NCBI GenBank assembly: GCA_001917135.1
Contig: MNTT01000013.1
Coordinates: forward strand, 1 to 64,000
Origin: Acetobacter sp. 46_36
GTDB lineage: Bacteria > Pseudomonadota > Alphaproteobacteria > RF32 > CAG-239
Direction: 5' to 3'
DNA: 64,000 nucleotides
The notes beneath the pieces were generated by a model. That model searched no databases. It saw only the letters and a program-made list of their open reading frames with translations, and was not told where the DNA came from. Shown piece after piece: positions 17,403-26,028 of the stretch. The position numbers were made by a program, and so were the translations under genes. Numbering within the stretch: the first letter of the stretch is position 1; every line of letters starts with the position of its first letter.

Positions 17403-17590
17403 AGGGGAAAGGCGCGAGATGAAACCTGCAGCAAGGTGCCGATGAAGATGTGCGATGCGGTCTTGCAGTAAAGATGTCGGTGAAGACGCATGATGCGGCC
17501 TGCGACAAAGATGCCAGGGGAAAGGCGCGAGATGAAACCTGCGACAAGGTGCCGAGACGGCGTGCGGTGCGGTTTGCGGCAAAAATGTCG
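17403..17590. repeat. Compound tandem array (about 43 bp inside a 113 bp unit)
   Basis: AGGGGAAAGGCGCGAGATGAA occurs at 17403 and 17516 (113 bp apart). Between them shorter units of about 43 bp of the form CTGCGACAAAGATGTCGGTGA repeat. The array begins about ten bases after the stop of the TPR-methyltransferase gene. Confidence 0.8.
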
Positions 17591-17628
17591 GTGAAGACAA
17601 CGGGAAGTTAATTATGGAAAGAAAGACT

Positions 17629-17660
17629 AAAGCCGGGCTATGGAGCTCGGCTTTGGTTTT
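17629..17660. terminator. Intrinsic terminator between convergent genes
   Basis: AAAGCCGGGCT / AGCTCGGCTTT stem with a four-base loop, followed by GGTTTT on the + strand and an AT-rich tail on the minus strand; it could serve both convergent genes. Confidence 0.65.
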
Positions 17661-17707
17661 GCGGGTGTGGAAATTACTTGCAAGGATTTTATGTATGGCG
17701 GCGCGGG

Positions 17708-20700
17708 TTATGCTCGTCCTCCTCGTATCCAGCTAATCGTGTTGAGGACGGCTCCGGCAGTGTTAATTCCGGCGATAACTTTATTTATCGTATTGTTATG
17801 CGTAATGTAACCGCTGCCAAAGCACCGCGTAATTTTTTTGTCCGGGTCATAAATCATATTGCGTTCGTGCCCGCTGTGATCCCAGGCGCCGATGTTATGG
17901 TCGGCAGAACCTTTTGCTGACTGATAGCTGTCGTAATGAACCGGCTTGTCGCGCAGAGGGTCGTTCGGAACCAACGTTACTGAATTGTCGCGCGGGTCGA
18001 TGAAAGCACCGAGGTAGCCGCCGTGCGTATCGGAGCCGATACGATTCAGGCCATTGGATAAATACGGGTCATATACCAACCCGAAGTTTTGGGCATACAG
18101 CGTCGGGTCGGAATAGATGTCAACCTGAGGCTGCTGCTGAACAACGACAGTTTCCTGAACCGGCTGTTGGACGACAACGGTTTGCTGCGGTTCTTCTATG
18201 CCCAGTACCCGTTTGTCAGATTCGTTAAGCGGTTCGAATTTGAAGCCTACGCCGTGGTCATTGGAGCAGGCGTATTTGTCGTTCAGGTAATCGGCGACTT
18301 TGTTGCCGGTTGGCGGAACATCAATCGGGTGGGTCGGAATTTCGTGCGGTTTAAGACCTTCGTATTCCTGACGGGCTTCTTTGGCACGCGCGTACTCTTC
18401 CTGCAATGTGGGCTTGCGGATTTCATCCGGGCCGGCACGCAGACGGTCTTGGTCGGCATTGGCAAAGGGATCATGCGCCGGCGCCCGGTAGTCGGCGAAG
18501 TTTTCGGCTTTGAACTGCGCACCGTCAAAGTTATTCTGAATAAAGTTATTGAGAGCCGTGTGCTGTTCCGGAGTCAGGTCGTGGCTGGCCATATACTGAA
18601 TCATATTGTAGGAACTCGGGTTGTTGTCGGGCAGGCCTTCAAGCTGCAAAACCTGTTGCAGGGCATGCGGCGCCATCTTGCAGGCAATGGTGGCAAGGTT
18701 GGCGTTTTTGCCGACGTGTTCGGATATGCCTTCGGCAACGGCGTTGGTGTCGGTTATCCTGCTGTCGCCCAGGCTTTCCAGATGTTGCAGCGTGTGGGCA
18801 AAGGCGCTTTTGCCCTCAATGCCGCTGGAGTTTTCGGCTTTGGCGGCGGCGAGGTTGGTTTCATGCGCTTTTATACCGCTGATTTCATCCGGGGCGCCGT
18901 GCATGGCGGGGTCATGTTCGGCCATGTATGCGGCCATTTGGGCTGAAGGCGAATTGCGAAGTATCCCGTCCGGGTCATAAACGCTGCGGTCGCGCAGCAT
19001 GGTGGTGCCTTCGGGAACGTTGGCATAAGCGTCGTTTGCGTATGCCTGCGCTTCTTTCCACGGGTCGATGCCGTGTTCGGCGGCGACTGCCTTGACGGTT
19101 TCGACGGCATTATTGGCTTCTTCCTGTACAAATGCCGTAATGTGCGGCATCAATGCCTGTCCGGCAGCCATACCGGCGACGAGCGAGCCGCCTTTGATGA
19201 GCATTTCCTTTTTGTTATTTTTAATTTTGACCTGCAGGGCTTTCTGGTTGGCAATTAACTGCTGCAGTTTTTCGCCGTCTTTTTCCTTCTTGATTTTACG
19301 GTTAAGGCTCAAGTTTTGTATACGCAGGCTGACGCTTTCGGTCAGGTTCGGCAACATGGTTGCGGCGGCGCTGATGCCCATACGCCCGTAGGTGCCGAGC
19401 TGCCCCATAAAGTTGGCGGCAGAGCTGGCCATGCCGGGCGAAACCGTATTGATTGCTTCGGCGGCGGAGCCGATGCCGGAAGCGATACCAAGCCCGGACA
19501 GAGCGGTGGTGGCGCAGGCGCCTATAACCATCGCGCATTTTTTCGCTGTGGATGCGTTCGGGTCTTTCAGCTGCTTATTAATGTTTGCCCAGTTCTTGTA
19601 GATGTTGTAGCCGATGACAACGGCGGTGCCGCCCGGGATTAAGCCTGCGGCGCCGTATATCGCGGCGTTTTTGGCGACGGAGCCGCTGATTTTACCGACA
19701 AACTTCAGCGCCTGTTTGGCGTAAACGTATTTTTTGCCATAGCGCTCTTCAAGCTTCTTATCGATTTTCTCAACGTTATTGGAAACTTTTTTGACCAGGG
19801 GATTGTCTTTGAATTTCTGTTTGCAGCGGTCTTTGAACGTTTCGGTTTCAAGGTACTGGTTGGCGATGGTCGAGGCCAGCGCGTCCTTGTCTACCTGCGG
19901 TTTGCCGTTTTTGCCATATTTGGGCTGGGAGCCCCAGACGATTTCTGCCGCGGCATCCTTATAGGCCTGCTCCAGTTCTTCCGGCGTGTAGCTGCCTTGT
20001 TTGGCCAGACGTTGTGCCGCCATTTCGCGCGCAAGGGCGGAGATGGCTGCTTTTTGCTCTTTGGCTTCCTTTTCGCTTAACGGTTTGCCTGCCGCGTCGG
20101 TAAATTCAACGCTGCCGAGGTCGATGGTGTCTTTGTCCGGGTCGTGCTTACAGGCGAACGGGTCTTTGTCTTTTAAGCCGGCATGCGCTTTGTCATAATT
20201 GGCGGCCAGCTCTTCGGTATTGGGTCTGAACGAGCCGAAGTGTTCCTTGTCGTATTGGATAATTGCATCGGCAATCAGGTTCAGGGCCTGCTGGCGCAGT
20301 TCTTCGTTGCCGCATTGCAGGCAGAGCAGGCGGTAGCTTTCGGCGTTGGCCGGCGTAATGTCGGAAAGGGACAGGTTTTTCAGGCGGTTTTCAACAATCG
20401 GGTCAAGCTGTGCCGACTTGTCTTTGTCGTCTTTGTAATAAGCTTGGGCGGCAACCAGGTCGTCGATGTTGGAAAGGGCTTTGTCCGGCTCATTGCTTGC
20501 CATTGCCGCAGCGATGGCAGCGGGAGTGATGGCGCCGGCGCTGTAAGTCCACGGCTTTTTTTCGGTCGTAATGGAATCGAGGGCAGCCTGACGATCTTCC
20601 GCAGAGTTTTCCGGTTCCGGCTCAGGTATCGGCTCGGCGGCCGCACCGGGTTCCGGCGAGGGCTGTTCGGGGGCCGGCTGCTCGGGCAGAGGGTTGCCGT

Positions 20701-21262
20701 CGGCGAGGATTCTGGCGCTCGCTTTTGCCGTTTCCGTCGTATAAGGGCTGTTGATGATGTTCTGCAAAATCTGCCGGTCGGCGTCGGTCATCTCTTTGGG
20801 GTCTTTGTTTAGAACCGAGAGGTCTAAAGTCGGCGCTTCCGCGGTTTCAGCGGCGGAAGCGGGGGAGGAGTCCTGCTCTGGTGTTGGTTCGGGGGCGGAA
20901 GCCGGTTCTGCGGCGGAATTTTCCGGGACAGGCTGATGGTCTTCGGCGGCATTTTCCGGGGCAGGCTGTGCAGGTGCAGTTTGCTGTACAGCATCTCGTA
21001 CGGCGGTCAGAGCGCTGCCCAGGGCATTGCGGCTTTCATCGGGCAGATTTCTGAAAGCTTCATTCATATCTTCGCGGTAGACGTCATAAACGCGGTTGAA
21101 CGTATCGAATTCCTGCCTACCCAGCCTGTAGCCGCCCTGAATTTCGGCAGCCAAATCGGCAACGGCCTGTCTAACCTCTTTACGGTCTGTGTTGGTGATT
21201 TCTTTTTTCCGTGCTTTGGCGCTCAGAACATTGAATATTGTTTTGGTATCGTTTTTAGCCAT
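17708..21262 (-). CDS. Large unknown protein with a Pro/Glu-rich segment and a central hydrophobic region
   Basis: An 1184-residue protein that I do not recognise. The start has GAGGAG before it and a promoter at 21301-21329. Residues 1-100 are helical and charged; about 100-230 are a low-complexity Pro/Glu/Ala linker (EQPAPEQPSPEPGAAAEP style); about 230-490 are helical; about 520-690 hold Gly/Ala-rich hydrophobic stretches (AAIYGAAGLIPGGTAVVIGY, ACATTALSGLGIASGIG and a third after a basic coiled coil, GGSLVAGMAAGQALM) that could be membrane segments. The remainder is hydrophilic, with a Gln-rich patch (VVVQQPVQETVVVQQQPQ) and a Gly/Ala-rich hydrophobic C-terminus. No signal peptide is visible. 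A secreted or membrane-inserting host-interaction protein is possible but unproven. Confidence 0.8.
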   Translation of the reverse strand: MAKNDTKTIFNVLSAKARKKEITNTDRKEVRQAVADLAAEIQGGYRLGRQEFDTFNRVYDVYREDMNEAFRNLPDESRNALGSALTAVRDAVQQTAPAQPAPENAAEDHQPVPENSAAEPASAPEPTPEQDSSPASAAETAEAPTLDLSVLNKDPKEMTDADRQILQNIINSPYTTETAKASARILADGNPLPEQPAPEQPSPEPGAAAEPIPEPEPENSAEDRQAALDSITTEKKPWTYSAGAITPAAIAAAMASNEPDKALSNIDDLVAAQAYYKDDKDKSAQLDPIVENRLKNLSLSDITPANAESYRLLCLQCGNEELRQQALNLIADAIIQYDKEHFGSFRPNTEELAANYDKAHAGLKDKDPFACKHDPDKDTIDLGSVEFTDAAGKPLSEKEAKEQKAAISALAREMAAQRLAKQGSYTPEELEQAYKDAAAEIVWGSQPKYGKNGKPQVDKDALASTIANQYLETETFKDRCKQKFKDNPLVKKVSNNVEKIDKKLEERYGKKYVYAKQALKFVGKISGSVAKNAAIYGAAGLIPGGTAVVIGYNIYKNWANINKQLKDPNASTAKKCAMVIGACATTALSGLGIASGIGSAAEAINTVSPGMASSAANFMGQLGTYGRMGISAAATMLPNLTESVSLRIQNLSLNRKIKKEKDGEKLQQLIANQKALQVKIKNNKKEMLIKGGSLVAGMAAGQALMPHITAFVQEEANNAVETVKAVAAEHGIDPWKEAQAYANDAYANVPEGTTMLRDRSVYDPDGILRNSPSAQMAAYMAEHDPAMHGAPDEISGIKAHETNLAAAKAENSSGIEGKSAFAHTLQHLESLGDSRITDTNAVAEGISEHVGKNANLATIACKMAPHALQQVLQLEGLPDNNPSSYNMIQYMASHDLTPEQHTALNNFIQNNFDGAQFKAENFADYRAPAHDPFANADQDRLRAGPDEIRKPTLQEEYARAKEARQEYEGLKPHEIPTHPIDVPPTGNKVADYLNDKYACSNDHGVGFKFEPLNESDKRVLGIEEPQQTVVVQQPVQETVVVQQQPQVDIYSDPTLYAQNFGLVYDPYLSNGLNRIGSDTHGGYLGAFIDPRDNSVTLVPNDPLRDKPVHYDSYQSAKGSADHNIGAWDHSGHERNMIYDPDKKITRCFGSGYITHNNTINKVIAGINTAGAVLNTISWIRGGRA

Positions 21263-21300
21263 CGGTTTTCTCCTCGTGCGATTTGGCCTGAATTTAAGCT

Positions 21301-21329
21301 ATTGTATCATAAAAAAACGGCTGGTGCAA
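21301..21329 (-). promoter_or_regulatory. Sigma-70-type promoter of the 1184-residue protein gene
   Basis: On the minus strand TTGCAC (21329-21324), a 17-bp spacer and TACAAT (21306-21301), about 40 bp from the start codon. Confidence 0.8.
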
Positions 21330-21413
21330 GCGTAAATTTTTATGATATTTTAACTTTCGTTTTATTAAGATATTCTAAAAATTTTGATTCTAACCGGCGG
21401 ATTTTAAAAGAAA

Positions 21414-22292
21414 ATGACGGAAATTAACAAAGCAGCTCTTGCGCAGGAAACGCGACTTATCGAATATTGGCGCAAAAAATATCTGTTTCAGGCGGCAGCG
21501 GTGGCGGTATGCGCCGGAGCGGCGATTGCGGCGGCGGCCGTTTATATTCAGGCGAAACTGCCGGCGCTGCTGATTATTTTGGCGGTGTTGACGGTGGCAT
21601 ACCTGATGCTTCGCGAACTGCGCGACAGTTTGCAGACACGGGGGGAAACGCTTATTTTTGCCAAAGGTAAGGCTTTGTTTGACGGCGTGGATTTTGATTA
21701 CGGGCAGGGGATTGACAAAGACGAGGCATTGTTCGGAATGTGGGCGTTTGATGCGCGCGAGTGCCGCGGCGTTATGTCCGGCAGAGGGTTTAGCCTGGAA
21801 GAAGACTGGTTGTACAAAGCAGTTTCTGCCCGCTTTTTTATGCTCAAGCTGACGGTATTTGAGGGGATACTGCTGGTTGTTGACAACGGAGAGGGCTCAA
21901 TGCCCGATGCGGCGGCGTTAATAAGAAATGCCGGGGTACACGGGGCGGCAGAGAAAATGCGGCGGCTGCTTGGTGCGGAGACGATGCGGGCTGCTGTCAG
22001 CGGCGGGCGGGCAGTCTTTTATTTTAAGACGAAAAACAGGCTGTTTCACCAGTTTGCACTGGAGCGGACGAATACGACGGGAATTTTTGTCCGGCGGGTT
22101 GAAGCGCTGAAGGCGCAGGCTGAAGAAACGGCGGCGGCGGTTCGAGGTGCGGCGGATGCGGTTCAGACAGAGGCACAGTCGGCGGCGGTTCGAGGTGCGG
22201 CTCAGACAGGGGCGCAGCCGGACAGTGATGAACGGCGGGGAAGTGCCGACGGGTCTAGCGGCGGTGGCGGGTGCGGAAAAGTCGGCGGTTGA
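21414..22292 (+). CDS. Membrane protein, DUF3137-like
   Basis: A 292-residue protein with two adjacent transmembrane helices near residues 25-62 (AAAVAVCAGAAIAAAAVYIQ and ALLIILAVLTVAYLML) and a soluble region with FDGVDFDYGQGI, GMWAFDARECRGVMSGRGF and FFMLKLTVFEGILLVVDN. This layout resembles the DUF3137 family (GLF-type domain followed by a galactose-binding-like fold), a tentative match by eye. The last 60 residues are Ala/Gln-rich and contain a 16-residue tandem duplication. The end of the gene comes close to, and does not overlap, the next start at 22352. No ribosome site is obvious. Confidence 0.65.
   Translation: MTEINKAALAQETRLIEYWRKKYLFQAAAVAVCAGAAIAAAAVYIQAKLPALLIILAVLTVAYLMLRELRDSLQTRGETLIFAKGKALFDGVDFDYGQGIDKDEALFGMWAFDARECRGVMSGRGFSLEEDWLYKAVSARFFMLKLTVFEGILLVVDNGEGSMPDAAALIRNAGVHGAAEKMRRLLGAETMRAAVSGGRAVFYFKTKNRLFHQFALERTNTTGIFVRRVEALKAQAEETAAAVRGAADAVQTEAQSAAVRGAAQTGAQPDSDERRGSADGSSGGGGCGKVGG
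22134..22215 (+). repeat. 48 bp in-frame tandem duplication near a gene end
   Basis: TTCGAGGTGCGG occurs at 22141 and 22189 within two similar 48-bp units, giving AVRGAADAVQTEAQS and AVRGAAQTGAQ in the protein. Confidence 0.85.
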
Positions 22293-22351
22293 CAAAGGTT
22301 GAAGCTTTTGATATTCGTAATTATATAATTTTTATTCAAAGGGAGGTTTTT

Positions 22352-24016
22352 ATGAAATTTACAAAATTACTGGCAGCGGCATTGCTGTCTACGGCTATGA
22401 TTCCGGCGGTGCGGGTGATGCCGGCGCAGGCGCTTCTGCCGGCAGGGGAAACGTCGGCAACGGATAAAGCTGCGGCTGGCAAGGCGGCGGAAAAGGTCGA
22501 AAACGCTGCGGCGACGGCCGGGCAGACCGCGGGGGGAAAAGACAGTGGATACACGGCAGGGAAGAACGGCGGCCAGACGGCCGGGCAGACCGCGGGGGGA
22601 CCGGCGACCGAAATCACTATTTACAATCAGGATCTGGCGCTGATAAAGAAACGCCAGCAGGTTAAGCTCAACAAAGGCATCAACGAAGTGGTCTTTGACG
22701 AAGTGGCGCGGCAGATGCGTCCGGAATCGGCGTTTATTTTCGGCGACGGGGTAAAAATTCTGGAACAGAACTATGACTATGCCGGGGTTAACTATATGAA
22801 TATGCTGAGCGCTTTTGTCGGCAAGGAAGTCAAGACCGTGCGCACCAATCCGGCGACCGGAGAAAACATTTATGAAAAGGCAATTCTGCTGGCAGCGGAC
22901 GGAATGTCGCCGGTGCTGAAGTTCGACTACGGAATTGAGACGAATTTTCCGGGGCGGGTTCTGTTTGACAAGGTGCCTTTGGGGCTGAACGGCACGCCGG
23001 TTTTAAAAGCCCGGGCAGAAACGGCGGAAGCGGGAGAAAAAGAACTGCGTCTGGCATATCTGACGTCCGGCTTTTCGTGGGAAGCGAATTATGTTGCAAA
23101 AGTCAACGATGAAAAAACGCTGGAACTGCTGGGGAGGGTTTCGCTCAGCAACAGTTCGGGCAGCGCTTACGACAATGTCAGCGTCAACCTGATTGCGGGC
23201 GACGTCAATACGGTCGGCGCAGTGTTGCAGCCGCGGATGTTTAAGCGGGCGATGGTCAATGCGATGGCACTCGGTGCGGCGATGGATACGATGGAGGCGG
23301 CGCCGGTCATTTCTGCCCCGCAGAATTTGAACGGCTATTATATTTACAAGATACCGCAGCCGACGTCTTTGAAAGACGGGCAGATTAAGCAGGTGTCTTT
23401 TGTCAATGCGCCGGCAGTGAAATATAAAAAGCGCGGCGTGGTCGACTCAACGCTGTCGTTCGGCAAGAACAAGTCTTTCTATAAGGACGTCCATCCGAAC
23501 CTGATTTATAATTTTACAAACAATGCGGAAGACGGGCTGGGAATGCCGCTGCCGAAAGGGAAAATCAGTTTTTATGACTATGACAAGAACGGCGCGTTGC
23601 AGTTTGTCGGCGAAAATACGATTGACAACAAAGCGGAAGGGCAGCGCCTGACGCTTAATCTGGGCAAGTTTTTCGACGTTTATGCCGAAGCAAAAGTCGA
23701 TGACATCCAGAAACTAAGCGAGCGCAAATATAAGAAAAATCCGGCTGATACCTGCGTTACGGCAGAAACGACCAACCTTTATGAAACGATTTACAGCGTA
23801 ACCAACAAGGCGCAGTATCCGGCGGATATCGTACTGAAACAGCCAATGCCGGCTGATGCAAAAATTGTCAAAGAGAGCATCAAAGGCGAGGCCGGGGACG
23901 GCAACGAACACGTCTGGCGCTTTACGGTGGCTCCGGGCGCAACGCAGGAACTTAAGGCAAGTATTCAGAATAAGCTGGAGCAGCGCGACTGCGGCGTGAT
24001 TACGCTGGTTGAATAA
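22352..24016 (+). CDS. Exported protein with a DUF4139-like domain
   Basis: A 554-residue protein. The ATG at 22352 has GGGAGG upstream and gives a clear Sec signal peptide (LLAAALLSTAMIPAVRVMPAQA). Residues 25-85 are a low-complexity Ala/Gly/Lys/Thr linker with a duplicated AGQTAGG. The rest follows the DUF4139 pattern: EITIYNQDLALIKKRQQVKL, NEVVFDEVARQMRPESAFI, YLTSGFSWEANYVAKV (central beta domain) and a C-terminal beta-rich region with ETIYSVTNKA. The family is found in many proteobacteria as a periplasmic or surface protein of unknown function. Confidence 0.85.
   Translation: MKFTKLLAAALLSTAMIPAVRVMPAQALLPAGETSATDKAAAGKAAEKVENAAATAGQTAGGKDSGYTAGKNGGQTAGQTAGGPATEITIYNQDLALIKKRQQVKLNKGINEVVFDEVARQMRPESAFIFGDGVKILEQNYDYAGVNYMNMLSAFVGKEVKTVRTNPATGENIYEKAILLAADGMSPVLKFDYGIETNFPGRVLFDKVPLGLNGTPVLKARAETAEAGEKELRLAYLTSGFSWEANYVAKVNDEKTLELLGRVSLSNSSGSAYDNVSVNLIAGDVNTVGAVLQPRMFKRAMVNAMALGAAMDTMEAAPVISAPQNLNGYYIYKIPQPTSLKDGQIKQVSFVNAPAVKYKKRGVVDSTLSFGKNKSFYKDVHPNLIYNFTNNAEDGLGMPLPKGKISFYDYDKNGALQFVGENTIDNKAEGQRLTLNLGKFFDVYAEAKVDDIQKLSERKYKKNPADTCVTAETTNLYETIYSVTNKAQYPADIVLKQPMPADAKIVKESIKGEAGDGNEHVWRFTVAPGATQELKASIQNKLEQRDCGVITLVE
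22514..22600 (+). repeat. Perfect 24 bp repeat, two copies 63 bp apart, in the DUF4139 gene
   Basis: The identical block ACGGCCGGGCAGACCGCGGG(GGGA) is found at 22514-22537 and 22577-22600. The period is a multiple of three, so it duplicates AGQTAGG within the exported linker. Confidence 0.95.
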
Positions 24017-24382
24017 GCAAGCCCTGCTGGGAGAGGCAGACCGGTACCGACGGAAAATCGGCGCCGGCCTGCGGCGGTAGAGAATCGGTGTTAATCTGCG
24101 GAATGCTGCGGGCGGCGTAGTTTGAACAAACTCCGGGCGGCGGGGTGTTGCGGGCAGTGTGGTTCGGTCGGGGGCGGGCGTGCGGACGGCATTGCCCGGG
24201 AAAGCTTCAGGAACGGAGTACAGCGGGCAGAACGGTTCAGGAACGGTGAGGCTATGCCCGTGTTTTGACAAGGTGAAAAAAGTTCTTGACGTTTGGAAAA
24301 AAGTGTTTTAGTTTGCTTTTGTTGTCCGGTCGGATAGCGGCGTTTCGACGCCGGGCTGTTGCAGACGGACAGCCGGTCAGAC
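24017..24382. other. Spacer, faint G-rich repeats only
   Basis: The stretch between the DUF4139 gene and tRNA-Ser contains a G-rich run with weak repeats of the GCGGGCGGCG kind. I see no credible gene in it. Confidence 0.5.
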
Positions 24383-24473
24383 GGAGATGTGGCAGAGCTG
24401 GTTTAATGCACCTGACTTGAAATCAGACGAGGGCGCAAGTCCTCCCGGGGTTCGAATCCCTGCATCTCCGCCA
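24383..24473 (+). tRNA. tRNA-Ser (anticodon UGA)
   Basis: A 91-nt class II tRNA gene: acceptor GGAGATG / CATCTCC with discriminator G and an encoded CCA, a D arm with GGTTTAATGC, the loop CTTGAAA giving TGA, a long variable arm (GAGGGCGCAAGTCCTC) and the T arm GGG-TTCGAAT-CCC. The outermost anticodon-stem pair (CCTGA / TCAGA) is a C-A mismatch. It reads UCA and related serine codons. Confidence 0.95.
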
Positions 24474-24481
24474 GTTTTTGC

Positions 24482-24509
24482 AAAGCCGCTCCGGTTAGGG
24501 CGGCTTTTT
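24482..24509 (+). terminator. Intrinsic terminator of tRNA-Ser
   Basis: AAAGCCGC / GCGGCTTT stem followed by a T run, nine bases after the CCA. Confidence 0.85.
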
Positions 24510-24539
24510 GTTTTGGGCTGTCGCCGGCGATGAGCGTTT

Positions 24540-24612
24540 AGGACGTATACATAGATATTGAGGATGCATAAGTATTAAGACGTATAAATATTTGGGACGT
24601 ATAAGCATCAGG
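24540..24612. repeat. 17-19 bp AT-rich degenerate tandem array
   Basis: About four units of the form GGACGTATAxATATTT (GGACGTATACATAGATATT, then AAGACGTATAAATATTT and GGGACGTATAAGCATC), just upstream of the next gene. Confidence 0.75.
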
Positions 24613-24631
24613 CTGTAAAGGGAGAAAGACA

Positions 24632-25303
24632 ATGACGATTTTAGCGAAAGAAAACAGAGAGACGGCGGTGTTGGAGGCGAGACGGCGGCGGTATGCGGCA
24701 GGGAAAAGACGGCGTCAGCGTACGGCCGGGCAGAGCCTGGGGAAGATAATGCTGGCAGCGCTTTGGCTGACGGCTGCCGGAAATACGGCAGCGTTTTCAG
24801 CAGCGGAGGCGGCTTTTCCAGCGGCGGCAGCAGGCAATGCATGGGGCGGTGCGGCAGCGGCGGAAGCTGTCCGGCAGCCGAATGAAGATGCAGCCCCTAC
24901 GGAAGGCGCAGTTCGCATATACGATGAGAAAGACCTGCATGAAGCAGACGGCAAATTGGCGGACATTAACAATATTCCGGTTACGGGCGAGGTTCGGGCG
25001 TATTATCCGGGCGGCAGAATTTTAGAAAAGTCTTATTATACCGACGGCGTCAAAAACGGTTCGGCCCGCTTGTTTTTTGAAAACGGAATGCTGCTGAGCG
25101 AGGCAACTTATGCCGACGGCAAAGAAGAAGGCGTTGCAAAAATTTATTATGCCAGCGGCGACTTGCTGGCGGCGGTAACGTTTGAAAAGGGAAAAGCCGT
25201 GGCGGGGCATTGCCGTACGCGAAATGGGGAAAACCGGGAACTTGATATTGCTGATTTGGCTGCATTTCAGGACAACGGACGCTTGCCTTGCACGGCTAAG
25301 TAG
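24632..25303 (+). CDS. Exported MORN/YwqK-type repeat protein
   Basis: A 223-residue protein. The first 65 residues are unusual: a very basic start (RRRRYAAGKRRRQR) then a hydrophobic segment (IMLAALWLTAAGNTAAFSAAEA), which may be an extended signal peptide. From about residue 110 there are three MORN-like repeats (GEVRAYYPGGRILEKSYYTDG, NGSARLFFENGMLLSEATY, EGVAKIYYASGDLLAAVTF), as in the YwqK family often annotated as antitoxin components. No toxin partner gene is adjacent. GGGAGA precedes the ATG. The function is unknown; surface exposure is an inference. Confidence 0.75.
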   Translation: MTILAKENRETAVLEARRRRYAAGKRRRQRTAGQSLGKIMLAALWLTAAGNTAAFSAAEAAFPAAAAGNAWGGAAAAEAVRQPNEDAAPTEGAVRIYDEKDLHEADGKLADINNIPVTGEVRAYYPGGRILEKSYYTDGVKNGSARLFFENGMLLSEATYADGKEEGVAKIYYASGDLLAAVTFEKGKAVAGHCRTRNGENRELDIADLAAFQDNGRLPCTAK

Positions 25304-25575
25304 ATGCAGGGAGCGAGTGCCGGAATGGGCGCTGCGGCGTGAGAATTTTGCAGCAGGAGAGCAAGCCGAACGGCGTGCGTTTTTATAGCGGCGGGGGAGC
25401 CGTTTGGCCGGTGCCGGAAAATAAGAGGCGGTGTGCGGCTATTGTCTGGCGGGAGGGGCAACGGCGGAAGCTGCGCGGAAAAAAGGCTTGCAATTATCTG
25501 GCGGCAATGCTAAAAAACAGGCAGATTGATATTTGTCTGTCGCGGGAATTATTTTTGTGCGGCGTTGCTGCGGTG
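25304..25575. other. Gene-poor spacer
   Basis: About 270 bases without a credible gene, strong repeat or terminator; open frames here lack ribosome sites. Confidence 0.5.
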
Positions 25576-25604
25576 TTGTTTGTATTTATTAATTAGTTTA
25601 TAAT
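25576..25604 (+). promoter_or_regulatory. Sigma-70-type promoter directly before a start codon
   Basis: TTGTTT (25576-25581), a 17-bp spacer and a perfect TATAAT (25599-25604). The ATG of the next gene is at 25613, so transcription would start within about three bases of it. Confidence 0.75.
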
Positions 25605-25612
25605 TGTTGCGT

Positions 25613-25918
25613 ATGAAAGCAGATTTGAAGTTTAAAGCGGTGTGGTGGAACAGCTTTTTGTTCTATTGGGCACTGATATTTTTGCTTTTTGCCCTTGTGG
25701 CGGCAGCTGCGGATTTTTTTAATCTCGGCAGGCTGATGCTTTGGGCGGCGCTGGGCGCGTTCGCCGGGGCAAAAACGGTGCGTCTGCTGGAGGTGTGTTT
25801 TCTGATGAAAGAAACCGACACGGCGACGCGGGTATATCTGGCAGCGGTCAATCTGGCGCTGGGCTGCGGTGCGTGCTGGCTGCTTGCCGATTTGGTATTA
25901 AAACACTCGGGATTGTAA
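25613..25918 (+). CDS. Small membrane protein, unknown
   Basis: A 101-residue protein with three hydrophobic helices: WNSFLFYWALIFLLFALVAAAADFF, LMLWAALGAFAGAKTVRLLE and YLAAVNLALGCGACWLLADLVL. I do not recognise the family. The ATG at 25613 has no ribosome-binding site, and the promoter position suggests a leaderless transcript. Its stop codon lies inside the loop of an intrinsic terminator, so the gene is a compact single unit. Confidence 0.75.
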   Translation: MKADLKFKAVWWNSFLFYWALIFLLFALVAAAADFFNLGRLMLWAALGAFAGAKTVRLLEVCFLMKETDTATRVYLAAVNLALGCGACWLLADLVLKHSGL

Positions 25919-25935
25919 AACCCGGGTGTTTTTTT
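25903..25935 (+). terminator. Intrinsic terminator whose loop contains the stop codon
   Basis: ACACTCGGG / CCCGGGTGT nine-pair stem, loop ATTGTAAAA, then a seven-T run. The coding sequence ends with GATTGTAA, so the final codons form the hairpin. Confidence 0.9.
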
Positions 25936-25943
25936 GTACGGAC

Positions 25944-26028
25944 GGAGAACGTGTACGAGTGGAGAACGTGTACGAGTGGAGAACGTGTACGAGTGGAGAA
26001 CGGGTACGGGCGGAGAACGGGTATTATG
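25944..26028. repeat. 17 bp tandem array, five copies
   Basis: GGAGAACGTGTACGAGT begins at 25944, 25961, 25978, 25995 and 26012; the last two copies drift to GGGTACGGG. Confidence 0.95.

Noticed and set aside
24632..25303. Toxin-antitoxin module suggested by the YwqK-type repeats
   Set aside because: There is no adjacent toxin gene and the protein has an export-like N-terminus; MORN repeats alone do not indicate an antitoxin.
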